From: a bacterium ADurb.Bin157
GTDB taxonomy: Bacteria > Muiribacteriota > Ozemobacteria > Ozemobacterales > Ozemobacteraceae
Reading direction: 5' to 3'
DNA: 64,000 nt
NCBI GenBank assembly: GCA_002070375.1
Contig: MWDD01000009.1
Coordinates: 1 to 64,000 of the forward strand
Part shown: positions 51,171-64,000 of the stretch, piece by piece
Layout: every line of letters begins with the position of its first letter
Numbering within the stretch: position 1 is the first letter of the stretch
Made by a program: the position numbers and the translations under genes
The notes under the pieces: model-generated
Seen by the model: only the letters and a program-made list of their open reading frames with translations
The model's database searches: none
What the model was told of the DNA's origin: nothing

Positions 51171-53255
51171 TTATTTTACATCTTGTGTGATAACTGTTTC
51201 AAGGCCCACGGGCGGGGGAACTACTTTGTAACTCTTGGTCTTGCTGTACAAAGCATTTGCGGGTTTGTCATCGGGGTTATTTTTAAGATATTCTGCCAAG
51301 ACGCTTTCTGCGCCTTCGAAATCACGATCGGCAACTTTTAAGAGAGCGTTTTCATATGATTCTTTAGCCTGAATAGCTTTTTTGATAAATTCTTTGTCGG
51401 GATCATCTACGTCTGCCAGAACTTCATAAACGTTTATCAGATTGGTTTTTCCGGCTGCTTTAAGGCAGGCTACGCATCTTGAAATAATTTTTTCGGAAGC
51501 CAAATTAGCTGTTGTTTCGCTTACGAGGATTTCGGTGTTAAATATTTTATTTGCCGTTTCAAGTCTGGCGGCAAGATTTACATTGTCGCCGATAACGGTG
51601 TAATCGAACCTCATTTTAGATCCCATGTTCCCGACTACGACGAGGCCGGTATTTATACCGATTCGAGCTCTTAACATAGGCTTGTTTTCGGCTTTCCATC
51701 GCTCTCTTAACTTTGCTAAGGCTTTTTGGTTCTCTAATGCACATTTACAAGATCGGATTGCATGATCACGCTGATCTATCGGTGCGCCGAAAATTGCCAT
51801 TATTGCGTCGCCTTCGTATTTATCGAGAAGACCGTCATATTTGAATATTATATCTGTCATTTCTGTGAGATATTCATTTAAAAGGCTCACTACTTCGAGC
51901 GGCGACATACCTTCGGCCATTGTTGTGAATCCTTCGATGTCAGAAAAGAAAATTGTAAGTTCGCGTTCTTCGCCATGCAGGTTTAGCTTTTCGGGATTTT
52001 TTAATATTTCATTGACAACCGATGCTGTTACATAGTGTTGGAAAGCGTTTTTAATTCTTAGTTTTTCAGACAGCTCAAGGTAATATTTTCTGCCTATAAC
52101 AAATATAAGTGAACTTGCAACAGAAATAACAGAAGCAGAGACATCAAATATTTGCGAGTATATTGTCAGCATCAAAAAGGATGATATGGCTAATAATAGG
52201 CAAGTAATTATCGTCAACAACAAAGAAGCGACAGGGTTCAAGAAGTTGAATACAAAAAATATAAATATGGCAAGAATAACAATAGGTATTGTTTGAGCTA
52301 CAACTTCATCGGGTTGTTTCAAAAAGTTATTATTAATAAGGTTTCTGAGGGCTAACGCATTCAAGTAAGGCGAATGAGTCGTGTAACCGAGGGGAGTATA
52401 AAAGCTTTCGTGAAGCATTGAGTGGGCTTCACCAACAATAATCGCTTTGTTTTCAAAAATTTCCTTAGGGTAATTACCTTTATATACGTCGAAAAAAGAA
52501 ATGGTTCTAAAGTTTTTTACCTGTACGTCATAATTTAAAAGCATGTATTCACGGTCAACCAAAGGAACGTTCTGAATGCCTTTGCTTAATTGATAGTATA
52601 GATTCTGCTCTCGGAATTTCAATTGTCCGGGATTTAAACCATTGTATATGCGCCACATTTCAGATTGAAAAGAAGGCTGTAACTCGTTCTTTTCGTTAAT
52701 GAAAGCCATGGAAACACTTCTGATTGCTTCGCCTCTGTAATTTTTAAAATATGATGGTGCGGCTTTACCAGTAATGGCTACTTTTGCAAATGGCGGAGTA
52801 ATCCTTTTGTCGTCTCTTCTGTAGGCCTTAATTACCAAATTGTCGCACTCTTGAACAGCTTTAGCCAAGGCCAAGTCACCTTTGGGATTTATCAATGAAT
52901 CAGTGGCAAAAAATAAGTCAAGTGCGATTAACTTTGGGTTATGTTTTTGAAGTTTATTCAAAACATCGGCATAGAATTGTTTGTCGCCGGCGTATAGGCC
53001 GGGAATCCCCAGCATAGACCTATCGTCTACTAAGACAATTGTTATTTCGTCTGAGGGCGGTCTATGTGGGGCTAATGATTTAAGAAAAGAAACCTGTGAA
53101 ACCGGGCGATTTATGGTGAATCTTAAATCTAGCCAAACATCGTGAATCCAGGCGTCGAGTTTTGAAAAGAGAGAGGGAAACAGTAAAATAATAACCACCA
53201 GCGAACCTGCAAATAAGAGGTTCGCCAGTGGTAAGGTTCTTTTTTTGTTTTTCAC
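51171..53255 (-). CDS. CHASE2-sensor class III adenylate cyclase
   Basis: 694 aa. N-terminal helix, CHASE2 periplasmic domain (about 45-320; I-V-L-V-D-D-R-S-M; E-N-K-A-I-I-V-G-E-A-H), three membrane helices (about 330-400), a nucleotide cyclase domain (F-F-S-D-I-E-G-F-T-T-M; D-K-Y-E-G-D-A-I-M-A-I-F-G; F-D-Y-T-V-I-G-D-N-V-N-L-A-A-R-L-E), then a TPR-like tail. The K-Y-E-G-D lysine and the F-D-Y aspartate are the adenine-selecting pair, so cAMP rather than cGMP is expected. Last gene before the bidirectional terminator. Confidence 0.93.
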   Translation of the reverse strand: MKNKKRTLPLANLLFAGSLVVIILLFPSLFSKLDAWIHDVWLDLRFTINRPVSQVSFLKSLAPHRPPSDEITIVLVDDRSMLGIPGLYAGDKQFYADVLNKLQKHNPKLIALDLFFATDSLINPKGDLALAKAVQECDNLVIKAYRRDDKRITPPFAKVAITGKAAPSYFKNYRGEAIRSVSMAFINEKNELQPSFQSEMWRIYNGLNPGQLKFREQNLYYQLSKGIQNVPLVDREYMLLNYDVQVKNFRTISFFDVYKGNYPKEIFENKAIIVGEAHSMLHESFYTPLGYTTHSPYLNALALRNLINNNFLKQPDEVVAQTIPIVILAIFIFFVFNFLNPVASLLLTIITCLLLAISSFLMLTIYSQIFDVSASVISVASSLIFVIGRKYYLELSEKLRIKNAFQHYVTASVVNEILKNPEKLNLHGEERELTIFFSDIEGFTTMAEGMSPLEVVSLLNEYLTEMTDIIFKYDGLLDKYEGDAIMAIFGAPIDQRDHAIRSCKCALENQKALAKLRERWKAENKPMLRARIGINTGLVVVGNMGSKMRFDYTVIGDNVNLAARLETANKIFNTEILVSETTANLASEKIISRCVACLKAAGKTNLINVYEVLADVDDPDKEFIKKAIQAKESYENALLKVADRDFEGAESVLAEYLKNNPDDKPANALYSKTKSYKVVPPPVGLETVITQDVK

Positions 53256-53279
53256 GCTTCTATGCTACCTATGATATTA

Positions 53280-54023
53280 TTAATCCATTGAGTCTATTCT
53301 ATTTGGTATTCCGCCTATTGGACCTTGGTCAAATGAACCGTCATTAAGAAGATCATCATCTAAGTCAGAGTAACCGGAAAGTGAATCAGACGGAGCATAT
53401 GAAAGGGGTTCAATCGGAAGTACGTCTTCGATGTAACTCGCTACCATTTTAGGATCTCCGCCTGCGCTGATTTCTTTTTTTACATAATCACTGACATTTT
53501 TCAGACCATCACCGCTCCATTCACGTTCTTCGTTTTTAACTTCGAAGTGCTTTCTGTTATAGTCTCCGGCCATGTCTTTAGGCATTTTAGGATCATAAAG
53601 GTTATCATTGCGCATCATTTTAAGAAATTCGGCGTAAGATTCTCGGTAGTTTCTGAGGTATTCAGCTGTTCTGGCTCTTACATCCGGGTTCTCAGATTTT
53701 TTCGCTTCGTTATAGGCTTCGAATGCGAGTACATATTTAGCGACAGCACGTTCTACCTGCACTGCAGGTCTAAGATTAATATCTTCTACGGGAGTTGATT
53801 TTACCAGATTGGCAAAATGCCCTTTCTTATTGTCTTTTGGTTTTTTGTTAGAAGTTTGATTTTTAGATGCAGAGCTTTGAAGGGAACCGGCCCCCGTATT
53901 GTTCTTTTTGTTTGGCTTCCAACCGGGTTTAGGGCCATGTTTATGGGCGTAAGCCTGATTGTCAAGCCCGGGTAGTAAAGAAAACAAGAAAACCGTAAAA
54001 ATCACAAAAGTAAATTTTTTCAT
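53280..54023 (-). CDS. Secreted basic/acidic protein of unknown function (247 aa)
   Basis: Family not recognised. Signal peptide (T-F-V-I-F-T-V-F-L-F-S-L-L-P-G-L) cut after A-Y-A. Then a His/Lys/Asn/Ser-rich low-complexity stretch (residues about 27-70), a helical centre (about 85-145, A-V-A-K-Y-V-L-A-F-E-A-Y-N-E-A-K), and an acidic end (D-D-D-L-L-N-D-G-S). Lies between the pseudopilin trio and the cyclase in the same orientation, 14 nt after the pilin-type gene. Confidence 0.7.
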   Translation of the reverse strand: MKKFTFVIFTVFLFSLLPGLDNQAYAHKHGPKPGWKPNKKNNTGAGSLQSSASKNQTSNKKPKDNKKGHFANLVKSTPVEDINLRPAVQVERAVAKYVLAFEAYNEAKKSENPDVRARTAEYLRNYRESYAEFLKMMRNDNLYDPKMPKDMAGDYNRKHFEVKNEEREWSGDGLKNVSDYVKKEISAGGDPKMVASYIEDVLPIEPLSYAPSDSLSGYSDLDDDLLNDGSFDQGPIGGIPNRIDSMD

Positions 54024-54037
54024 TAGCGACCTCTTTT

Positions 54038-54730
54038 CTAGGATTCTTCTTTGGGAAGTTTTTCAGATACCAGTGCATTAACAACATTAGACCAAGACGA
54101 AGATAACTCTTCGGGTAAAGAATTCTTTTTATCATTCATTATATTTTTATATTCGGATTCTGTATACGCTCTTTCGAAATCTCTTGATTGTTCAAGACGA
54201 AGTAATTCAACACCGCGAAAATTTTGCATGGCCAAGGCATCGGCAAGAAGGCTTATTTCATAAGGTTCTATTGTTCCCCAGTAGTCGTGTGAAATAATTG
54301 TCACCGGCGGGGAAGGCTCGGGCTGAAACTGTTCAACATCGCAAAGCAGGGTAAAGGAATGATTATTAGCCTTGGCTTTGGTAAGGACAATGTTTAGGTC
54401 TTGCCCAAGGAAGCCTGTTCCTGTTTTGAAAACCGAAGCGGAGAATTTGTCTTCGCCGGAGGTTTCGTCAGGCATTGGATCAAACTCTCTGACGTTACCT
54501 CGCATTCTTGATAAAATGGCGGTATTGCCGGAGATTGCTGTCAGTTCGGTTTTAAGATGTTCGTGAAATTTCATGGCTTGTTTGGTTTTAGAGCTTCCGA
54601 TTTGAGAGAACATATAAACTACAGGAACCATTATGGCAATAAACCCAATTACCATAAATATAGCTACACCTTTTGTTCTACTAAATAATACGTAGTCATT
54701 TGTTGTTTTGTTACTTGTAATATTAATCAT
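54038..54730 (-). CDS. PilX-like pilus-associated protein (230 aa)
   Basis: R-T-K-G-V-A-I-F-M-V-I-G-F-I-A-I-M-V-P-V-V-Y-M-F is the R-G/A-plus-helix of PilX-type N-termini without Glu+5, preceded by a 20-residue cytoplasmic leader. The rest is soluble. Shares its 5' end with the pseudopilin gene (8-nt overlap). Second such gene in the window (cf. 3875-4411). Confidence 0.7.
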   Translation of the reverse strand: MINITSNKTTNDYVLFSRTKGVAIFMVIGFIAIMVPVVYMFSQIGSSKTKQAMKFHEHLKTELTAISGNTAILSRMRGNVREFDPMPDETSGEDKFSASVFKTGTGFLGQDLNIVLTKAKANNHSFTLLCDVEQFQPEPSPPVTIISHDYWGTIEPYEISLLADALAMQNFRGVELLRLEQSRDFERAYTESEYKNIMNDKKNSLPEELSSSWSNVVNALVSEKLPKEES

Positions 54731-55238
54731 TTATTAAATATATCGATTCCAGTCCATAAGATTCGAGAGAGCGCGTATAAATATCGATGAGTCTGTTTTC
54801 AACTCCGACGGCAGTAAAGAATACTTCATTTATCCCTTGTGCAATAGGTTTTTTATCTACTGTTGGTGCGGACACCCCATTTGGGATGACGCATCTTTTA
54901 ATTTCGAGTGTGTTTTTGTCGTGAAAATAGCAAATAATATCGCCGCAACTATTTTTGAAATAAATCATTGTGTCACTTTTAATTGATTTATCGGAATTTG
55001 GTCTTGGATAAAGAATTGAACGGGACATTCGAAGTTCGTTCGACATTTTCCAGTTAGCCATCAAAATGTTTTGTTGGCCTTCAGAGCTTTGCGTGATTCG
55101 TTCTTGGTATTTTCTTTGCATTGAAAACCAATGCATGATCATTCCACCAAGAACTGCCAACAGAGCAGCCCCGATAGACAATTCAACCAAAGTAAAACCT
55201 AAGGTTCTATTTTTATTTTTATGACGAAATAAAGACAT
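54723..55238 (-). CDS. GspJ/PilW-like pseudopilin (171 aa)
   Basis: Canonical prepilin motif: leader M-S-L-F-R-H-K-N-K-N-R-T-L-G, cut, F-T-L-V-E-L-S-I-G. The ATG at 55238 is chosen because upstream start codons would place extra residues before a normal prepilin leader. It overlaps the preceding pseudopilin gene by 20 nt without its own ribosome site, suggesting coupled translation. Confidence 0.8.
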   Translation of the reverse strand: MSLFRHKNKNRTLGFTLVELSIGAALLAVLGGMIMHWFSMQRKYQERITQSSEGQQNILMANWKMSNELRMSRSILYPRPNSDKSIKSDTMIYFKNSCGDIICYFHDKNTLEIKRCVIPNGVSAPTVDKKPIAQGINEVFFTAVGVENRLIDIYTRSLESYGLESIYLIND

Positions 55239-55707
55239 GGCTTTGATAAATGAAATCTTTCGCGCCTTCCTTCCACATAATGTAAATTGCAACACTTTTG
55301 ACAGTGTCGTCAGAGCTGAAAGTAACAGAGCTTACCGATACCGAATATTTGAAGTTATATTTTTTTAAAAAACCGGATAAGCCCGGCATATCGGTTTCAT
55401 CGAGAAACTTTATTTGAGATTTGCTTGTGCCGGTGTTTAAAAATTCTCCAAAATATCGGTCTGTTTTATTTCCTCCGATGGGAGCACCGGGGAGGGGGAC
55501 ATTTGAAATTTCGCTAAATGGCATTTGGGCAGTGTGTTGTGAAATTCTTCGAGCTAGCGAGGCAGCAAATGAGAAATTTTGGCTTTTGGTAACCTGACGA
55601 CTTGATTGCGAAAACATAATGCTGATAGGTACAATGGCTGCAAGTCCGATAGCTATTGCGATTACAATTTCTATCAGAGTTGTACCGTGACTTCTCATTT
55701 TTATCAT
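55219..55707 (-). CDS. Pseudopilin (162 aa)
   Basis: Starts M-I-K-M-R-S-H-G then T-T-L-I-E-I-V-I-A-I-A-I-G, cleavage after Gly8 and Glu at +5 as in pilins (first mature residue is Thr instead of Phe). Helix continues to M-F-S-Q. First of the second pseudopilin trio; overlaps the TPR gene by 4 nt. Confidence 0.85.
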   Translation of the reverse strand: MIKMRSHGTTLIEIVIAIAIGLAAIVPISIMFSQSSRQVTKSQNFSFAASLARRISQHTAQMPFSEISNVPLPGAPIGGNKTDRYFGEFLNTGTSKSQIKFLDETDMPGLSGFLKKYNFKYSVSVSSVTFSSDDTVKSVAIYIMWKEGAKDFIYQSHVFISS

Positions 55708-57191
55708 TCGCTTTTTTCCTCTGCATCTTTTTCAGATGCCAGTACGATGATTTTATCAGGATATCTTTGTTGAATTTCGCTGAGGACTTCCATTGACCTG
55801 TTTGATTCGCCGATGGTTTTAAGGAAAGTTGCGAATTCAATACCAACCTCTAAGTTAAACTCTAATTTTAATTCAGCCTCATAGTGTTTTATGGCTTCGG
55901 GGTAATTTTTCATACTCTTATGGGTTCGTGCAATATACATGTTTAAAAATCTGGCTTCGGGTGCTTGTTTTTTTGCCTCATTGAACTGTTCAAAAGCTTT
56001 TTTATGTTCGTTAAGTTGTAAATGGCAGTAGCCGCTTCTGATTCTTGCCAGCAGATGTGTAGAATCGCGTTTTAATGCGTCTTTAAACAGTTTTTGAGCA
56101 TCTGCATATAGATTGCGGCTAAGATATATTTCGCCCATTCTATAGTCATTGTCAGCTTCTAAGTATTTGGTTGTTATAACGCGGTTACTCGAAGCGTCTG
56201 TCCAGGATTTTGGTATTGCAGCCGAAGTTACGGCCGCACCATCTTCAAATTTATGTTTTGGGGTAAAAATGACAAGCAAAAATGTGCCGACAATTATTAC
56301 AACTAAGCCTATTGCAACCGGAAGAGCGTATTTTTCAAAGTTTTGCAAAAAAGAAGATTTAATTTTTGGCGATTTAAATACGGTATGTATTTTTTTAACT
56401 GCATCATTTACAGTCTTATTTTCGGAAATAGCTGAAAAATTTGATGTAGAATTTACTTTTGGCGGTGATTTTTTGTTTTCTGAAGGGGGACGTACTTTTT
56501 GAACAGGTTTAGTTGCCTGAGAAGTTTGGGTTTGATGCGACAGTTCCGGCAACTTGGGGGGGGGAGGCAAAATCACATTTGACAGTTCGGGCAACATGGG
56601 AGTTTGCGGGTTGCTTGTCTTCAAAATGTAGTTAAAAGAAGAGTATGATGATCGCTCTGAGGGAGAGTCAGTAGCAGCGGCAGCGGCATTTAAAAGGCTG
56701 ATGAGCTGCTGTTTTTCTTCAGGAATAACCAAAAAACTCATATTGATCAGATCTACTTGAGACCATTGATGCGTTGCCAAAAAGGTTTTAAATACATCTA
56801 AATTAAGGACAACACCTAATTTAGCGGCTATATAGACAGTAGTAGAACTTTTGTTGCCAGAGTCGTATAAATGAGGCAACAGCCCGTTTGTGATTTCTTC
56901 GGGAGTTAAGAATTTTGCCAGATTCAAAAACTTATCGTCGGGCATGACTTCGAGAGCACGATCAAAAAGTTTTCTTAAGTTAATTATTCTTGAGTCATAC
57001 GACGGAAAAGCCGCTAAAACAAAAGCCAATCCGTCGGAGGGAGACAGGTTTGGAATAACGATATCAGAAAAATTAGAAAGAGAAACGGAAGCGCCGCAAA
57101 GCTTTTTCCAGGAAGCCCTGATTTTAAGGTCTCCTTGCTCTGTATGCAGTGTTTCTGCATTTTTTTTGAATTCGTTTATCCGTTCAAGCAT
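55704..57191 (-). CDS. Membrane TPR protein with Pro-rich linker (495 aa)
   Basis: N-terminal cytoplasmic region (about 1-180), Pro/Ser/Lys-rich linker (about 195-265, P-E-L-S-N-V-I-L-P-P-P-P and P-E-L-S-H repeats), a single membrane helix (A-L-P-V-A-I-G-L-V-V-I-I-V-G-T-F-L-L-V-I-F, about 290-310), then periplasmic TPRs (M-G-E-I-Y-L-S-R-N-L-Y-A-D-A-Q-K-L-F; A-R-I-R-S-G-Y-C-H-L-Q-L; E-A-I-K-H-Y-E-A-E-L). The topology suits a pilus assembly partner (PilF/PilN-like role), inferred from the adjacent pseudopilins. Same transcript as thrC, 3 nt apart. Confidence 0.78.
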   Translation of the reverse strand: MLERINEFKKNAETLHTEQGDLKIRASWKKLCGASVSLSNFSDIVIPNLSPSDGLAFVLAAFPSYDSRIINLRKLFDRALEVMPDDKFLNLAKFLTPEEITNGLLPHLYDSGNKSSTTVYIAAKLGVVLNLDVFKTFLATHQWSQVDLINMSFLVIPEEKQQLISLLNAAAAATDSPSERSSYSSFNYILKTSNPQTPMLPELSNVILPPPPKLPELSHQTQTSQATKPVQKVRPPSENKKSPPKVNSTSNFSAISENKTVNDAVKKIHTVFKSPKIKSSFLQNFEKYALPVAIGLVVIIVGTFLLVIFTPKHKFEDGAAVTSAAIPKSWTDASSNRVITTKYLEADNDYRMGEIYLSRNLYADAQKLFKDALKRDSTHLLARIRSGYCHLQLNEHKKAFEQFNEAKKQAPEARFLNMYIARTHKSMKNYPEAIKHYEAELKLEFNLEVGIEFATFLKTIGESNRSMEVLSEIQQRYPDKIIVLASEKDAEEKSE

Positions 57192-57194
57192 TAG

Positions 57195-58421
57195 TTAAAT
57201 TATTGTTTTTACATGATTTTCAATTGTTTTGGAATCGGGTGCTACGGGAGTTGGGATATCACAAACAGAAATCGCCGATTCTATATCTTTAAGTCCATTA
57301 CCCGTTATTATTATAACAACTTTTTCGTTAATATCTATATTTTTTTCGTTAGAATGTTTTTTGAAACCTGCATAGGCTGTTACACCGGCCGGTTCGCCAA
57401 AAACGCCGGCTGAACGGGGCAAGTCAGTTATTGCGGCTTTGATTTCGTCATCGCTTACAGAAATACAGGTTCCATTTGATTCTTTAAGTGCTCTCATGGC
57501 TTTTAGTCTGTTTCTGGGAATACCGACCGCAATTGAATCTGCTATTGTGTTTCCGGATTGCGCAACGAATTTCCCGGTTTTCAGAGCTACTTCGACAGGA
57601 TTGCAGCCTGCGGCCTGTACACCTATAATTCTGGGCATTTTATCGCTTAAACCAAGTTTAATGAGATCATAAAATCCTTTATAAATGCCGGAGGTAATGC
57701 ACCCGTCACCAATTGAAATATATACCCTGTCAGGGGTTTTGAAGCCCATTTGTTCCCAGATTTCGAACGCAACTGTTTTTTTGCCTTCGACTAAAAAGGG
57801 GTTGTATGCGCAATTTCTGTTATAAAAGCCAAATTTTTTGGTTATTTCTACGGAGAGTTCGAATGCGCGGTCGTATGTGTCATCAACAATAACTGTTTTT
57901 GCTCCATAAATCAAAAGCTGAGCAATTTTTGCTTTTGGAGCTCTTTTTGGCACAAAAATGACGGTTTTGATACCCGCGGAAGCAGCAAAACCTGCAAGTG
58001 AGCTTGCTGCATTGCCGGTTGATGCGGCACAAATTGTTTTTGCTCCGGCTTCAAGTGCTTTTGCTATGCCGATTGCGCTGGCTCTGTCTTTCAAGGATGC
58101 GGTAGGATTTCTTCCGTCATCTTTGATGTACACATTTTTTATTCCTGTTTCATTTGCTATTTTTTCAGACTTGTAAAGGGGTGTCCAGCCTACTTGGAGA
58201 GGCGGAATTTGTGTTTCGTCTTTTATTGGGAGCATTTTTCTGTATCGCCAAAGTGAAAAGTCTTTGCTTTGTGATATTTCGTCTTTAGTAATATTAATCG
58301 AATTATAATCATATATAACGTCTAATATTCCGTCGATTCCACAGTCGTCGCAAACGTAACGGTCGGGGGCGTCTTTATATTCCTTCCCGCAGTTCATACA
58401 CTTTAAGCAAGAAACTTTCAT
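57195..58421 (-). CDS. thrC: Threonine synthase
   Basis: PLP enzyme converting O-phosphohomoserine to threonine. 408 aa from the ATG at 58421, which has GGAG 8 nt upstream; the earlier in-frame codon at 58451 lies inside the -10 box. N-terminal Cys-pair ribbon (C-L-K-C-M-N-C, C-D-D-C), the PLP lysine in N-P-T-A-S-L-K-D-R-A-S-A-I, A-A-S-T-G-N-A-A-S-S-L-A-G. First gene of a transcript that continues into the TPR/pseudopilin genes. Confidence 0.95.
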   Translation of the reverse strand: MKVSCLKCMNCGKEYKDAPDRYVCDDCGIDGILDVIYDYNSINITKDEISQSKDFSLWRYRKMLPIKDETQIPPLQVGWTPLYKSEKIANETGIKNVYIKDDGRNPTASLKDRASAIGIAKALEAGAKTICAASTGNAASSLAGFAASAGIKTVIFVPKRAPKAKIAQLLIYGAKTVIVDDTYDRAFELSVEITKKFGFYNRNCAYNPFLVEGKKTVAFEIWEQMGFKTPDRVYISIGDGCITSGIYKGFYDLIKLGLSDKMPRIIGVQAAGCNPVEVALKTGKFVAQSGNTIADSIAVGIPRNRLKAMRALKESNGTCISVSDDEIKAAITDLPRSAGVFGEPAGVTAYAGFKKHSNEKNIDINEKVVIIITGNGLKDIESAISVCDIPTPVAPDSKTIENHVKTII

Positions 58422-58450
58422 CGCAATTGCTCCAAATAATAATTTGAACA

Positions 58451-58478
58451 ATTATACCAATATTTAAAATTGTGTCAA
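58451..58478 (-). promoter_or_regulatory. Consensus promoter of thrC
   Basis: On the minus strand TTGACA (58478-58473), 16 bp, TATAAT (58456-58451). Start near 58444, leaving a leader of about 20 nt. Shows the ATG at 58421 is the start. Confidence 0.88.
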
Positions 58479-58543
58479 CAAAAACCTTTGCAAGTGCATA
58501 TTACAAAACAATAAAAAAGATTTAATATTTATCTTGAAATTAT

Positions 58544-58572
58544 TTGACAACGGTATTGTCGTGTGTTACAAT
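58544..58572 (+). promoter_or_regulatory. Strong promoter of rpoBC
   Basis: TTGACA (58544-58549), 17 bp, TACAAT (58567-58572). Predicted start near 58579. Divergent from thrC, 66 bp between the two -35 boxes. No ribosomal protein gene precedes rpoB here. Confidence 0.88.
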
Positions 58573-58578
58573 CATACA

Positions 58579-58814
58579 CCCGTAATAAGGGGACGTAATT
58601 GCAATTAATTTGGTGTTCGGAGAAAAGCGCGCATTGTTAGTTCTATACAATAAAAAGTTTGATTTTTCTTCTCAATATTTCTCTCGAACAACTCTTACTG
58701 TACAGAATACGAGTGTGAGGCGTTAAAAGCGCGTTGCACTCGTTTATTTTTGTTGGTTTCTATATAGCTGCGAAAGCGGCAAATGCATAAAAAGTTAAGG
58801 AGCAAGGCAGAATT
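58579..58814 (+). promoter_or_regulatory. rpoB 5' leader with attenuator-like hairpin
   Basis: About 236 nt, no ORF. Contains ACGAGTG (58709-58715) pairing with CACTCGT (58737-58743), inner GCG/CGC, followed by T-A-TTTTT (58744-58751): the layout of a partial terminator before rpoB. Ends with AAGGAG (58797-58802) before ATG 58815. Attenuation is inference. Confidence 0.5.

Positions 58815-64000
<5,186 letters not shown>

Noticed and set aside
58422-58451. Upstream start for thrC
   Set aside because: Would lie in the thrC -10 box; ATG 58421 has its own ribosome site.

Overview
The window is an AT-rich (roughly 40% G+C by eye), gene-dense stretch of a bacterial chromosome. It reads like an anaerobic, Gram-negative-type organism from a deeply branching, poorly sampled lineage. 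The supporting signs are a complete Rnf complex in the order C-D-G-E-A-B, an oxygen-independent class II ribonucleotide reductase, RseC, an Aat N-end-rule transferase, lipoproteins, and two minor-pseudopilin clusters. The general look (many pseudopilins, split ribosomal operon) would fit a candidate phylum such as Riflebacteria, but that assignment is a guess from style and not from a database search.

Layout. 1-7400: a TPR protein cut by the left edge, a 41-residue Cys peptide, a secreted acidic protein, a type IV pilus-like pseudopilin trio, then mazG and aroK on the minus strand. 7520-18184: a strong sigma-70-type promoter drives a long operon starting at rplE (not rplN/rplX): rplE-rpsZ-rpsH-rplF-rplR-rpsE-rpmD-rplO-secY-adk-infA-rpmJ-rpsM-rpsK-rpsD-rpoA-rplQ, followed by two ECF-transporter ATPases. 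An intrinsic terminator lies inside the first codons of the first ATPase. 18147-19604: a lipoprotein gene.

19700-23655 is the most unusual part. Two related intergenic segments, each with a sigma-54 (-24/-12) promoter, upstream GTGTGAA-type sites, a roughly 290-310 nt structured RNA and an intrinsic terminator, flank a 963-residue membrane protein with a degenerate PHP-like domain. The two RNAs share a 28-nt identical block, a conserved stem-loop with variable loop, and a long-range helix whose two strands differ between copies but stay complementary. I know of no described system that matches.

23656-33289: rseC, a secreted protein, and a minus-strand operon amiC-mcp-rnfCDGEAB. 33389-44329 (minus): aat, a secreted metallo-beta-lactamase/FN3 protein, and a housekeeping operon GAF-degenerate GGDEF protein, metG, tatD, aroB, nrdJ. 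44553-51118 (plus): two glycosyltransferases and a Gld-like ABC transporter set (ATPase, permease, GldG-like, DUF4340). 51171-58421 (minus): thrC, a TPR protein, a second pseudopilin trio, a secreted protein and a CHASE2 adenylate cyclase, closed by a bidirectional terminator shared with the ABC cluster. 58451-64000: divergent promoters, then rpoB and the first part of rpoC, cut by the right edge.

Functional reading: translation and transcription core genes, ferredoxin-driven ion pumping, envelope and pilus assembly, and signalling (chemoreceptor, adenylate cyclase, GAF sensor). The presumed sigma-54 RNA/membrane-protein locus has no obvious functional partner in the window.
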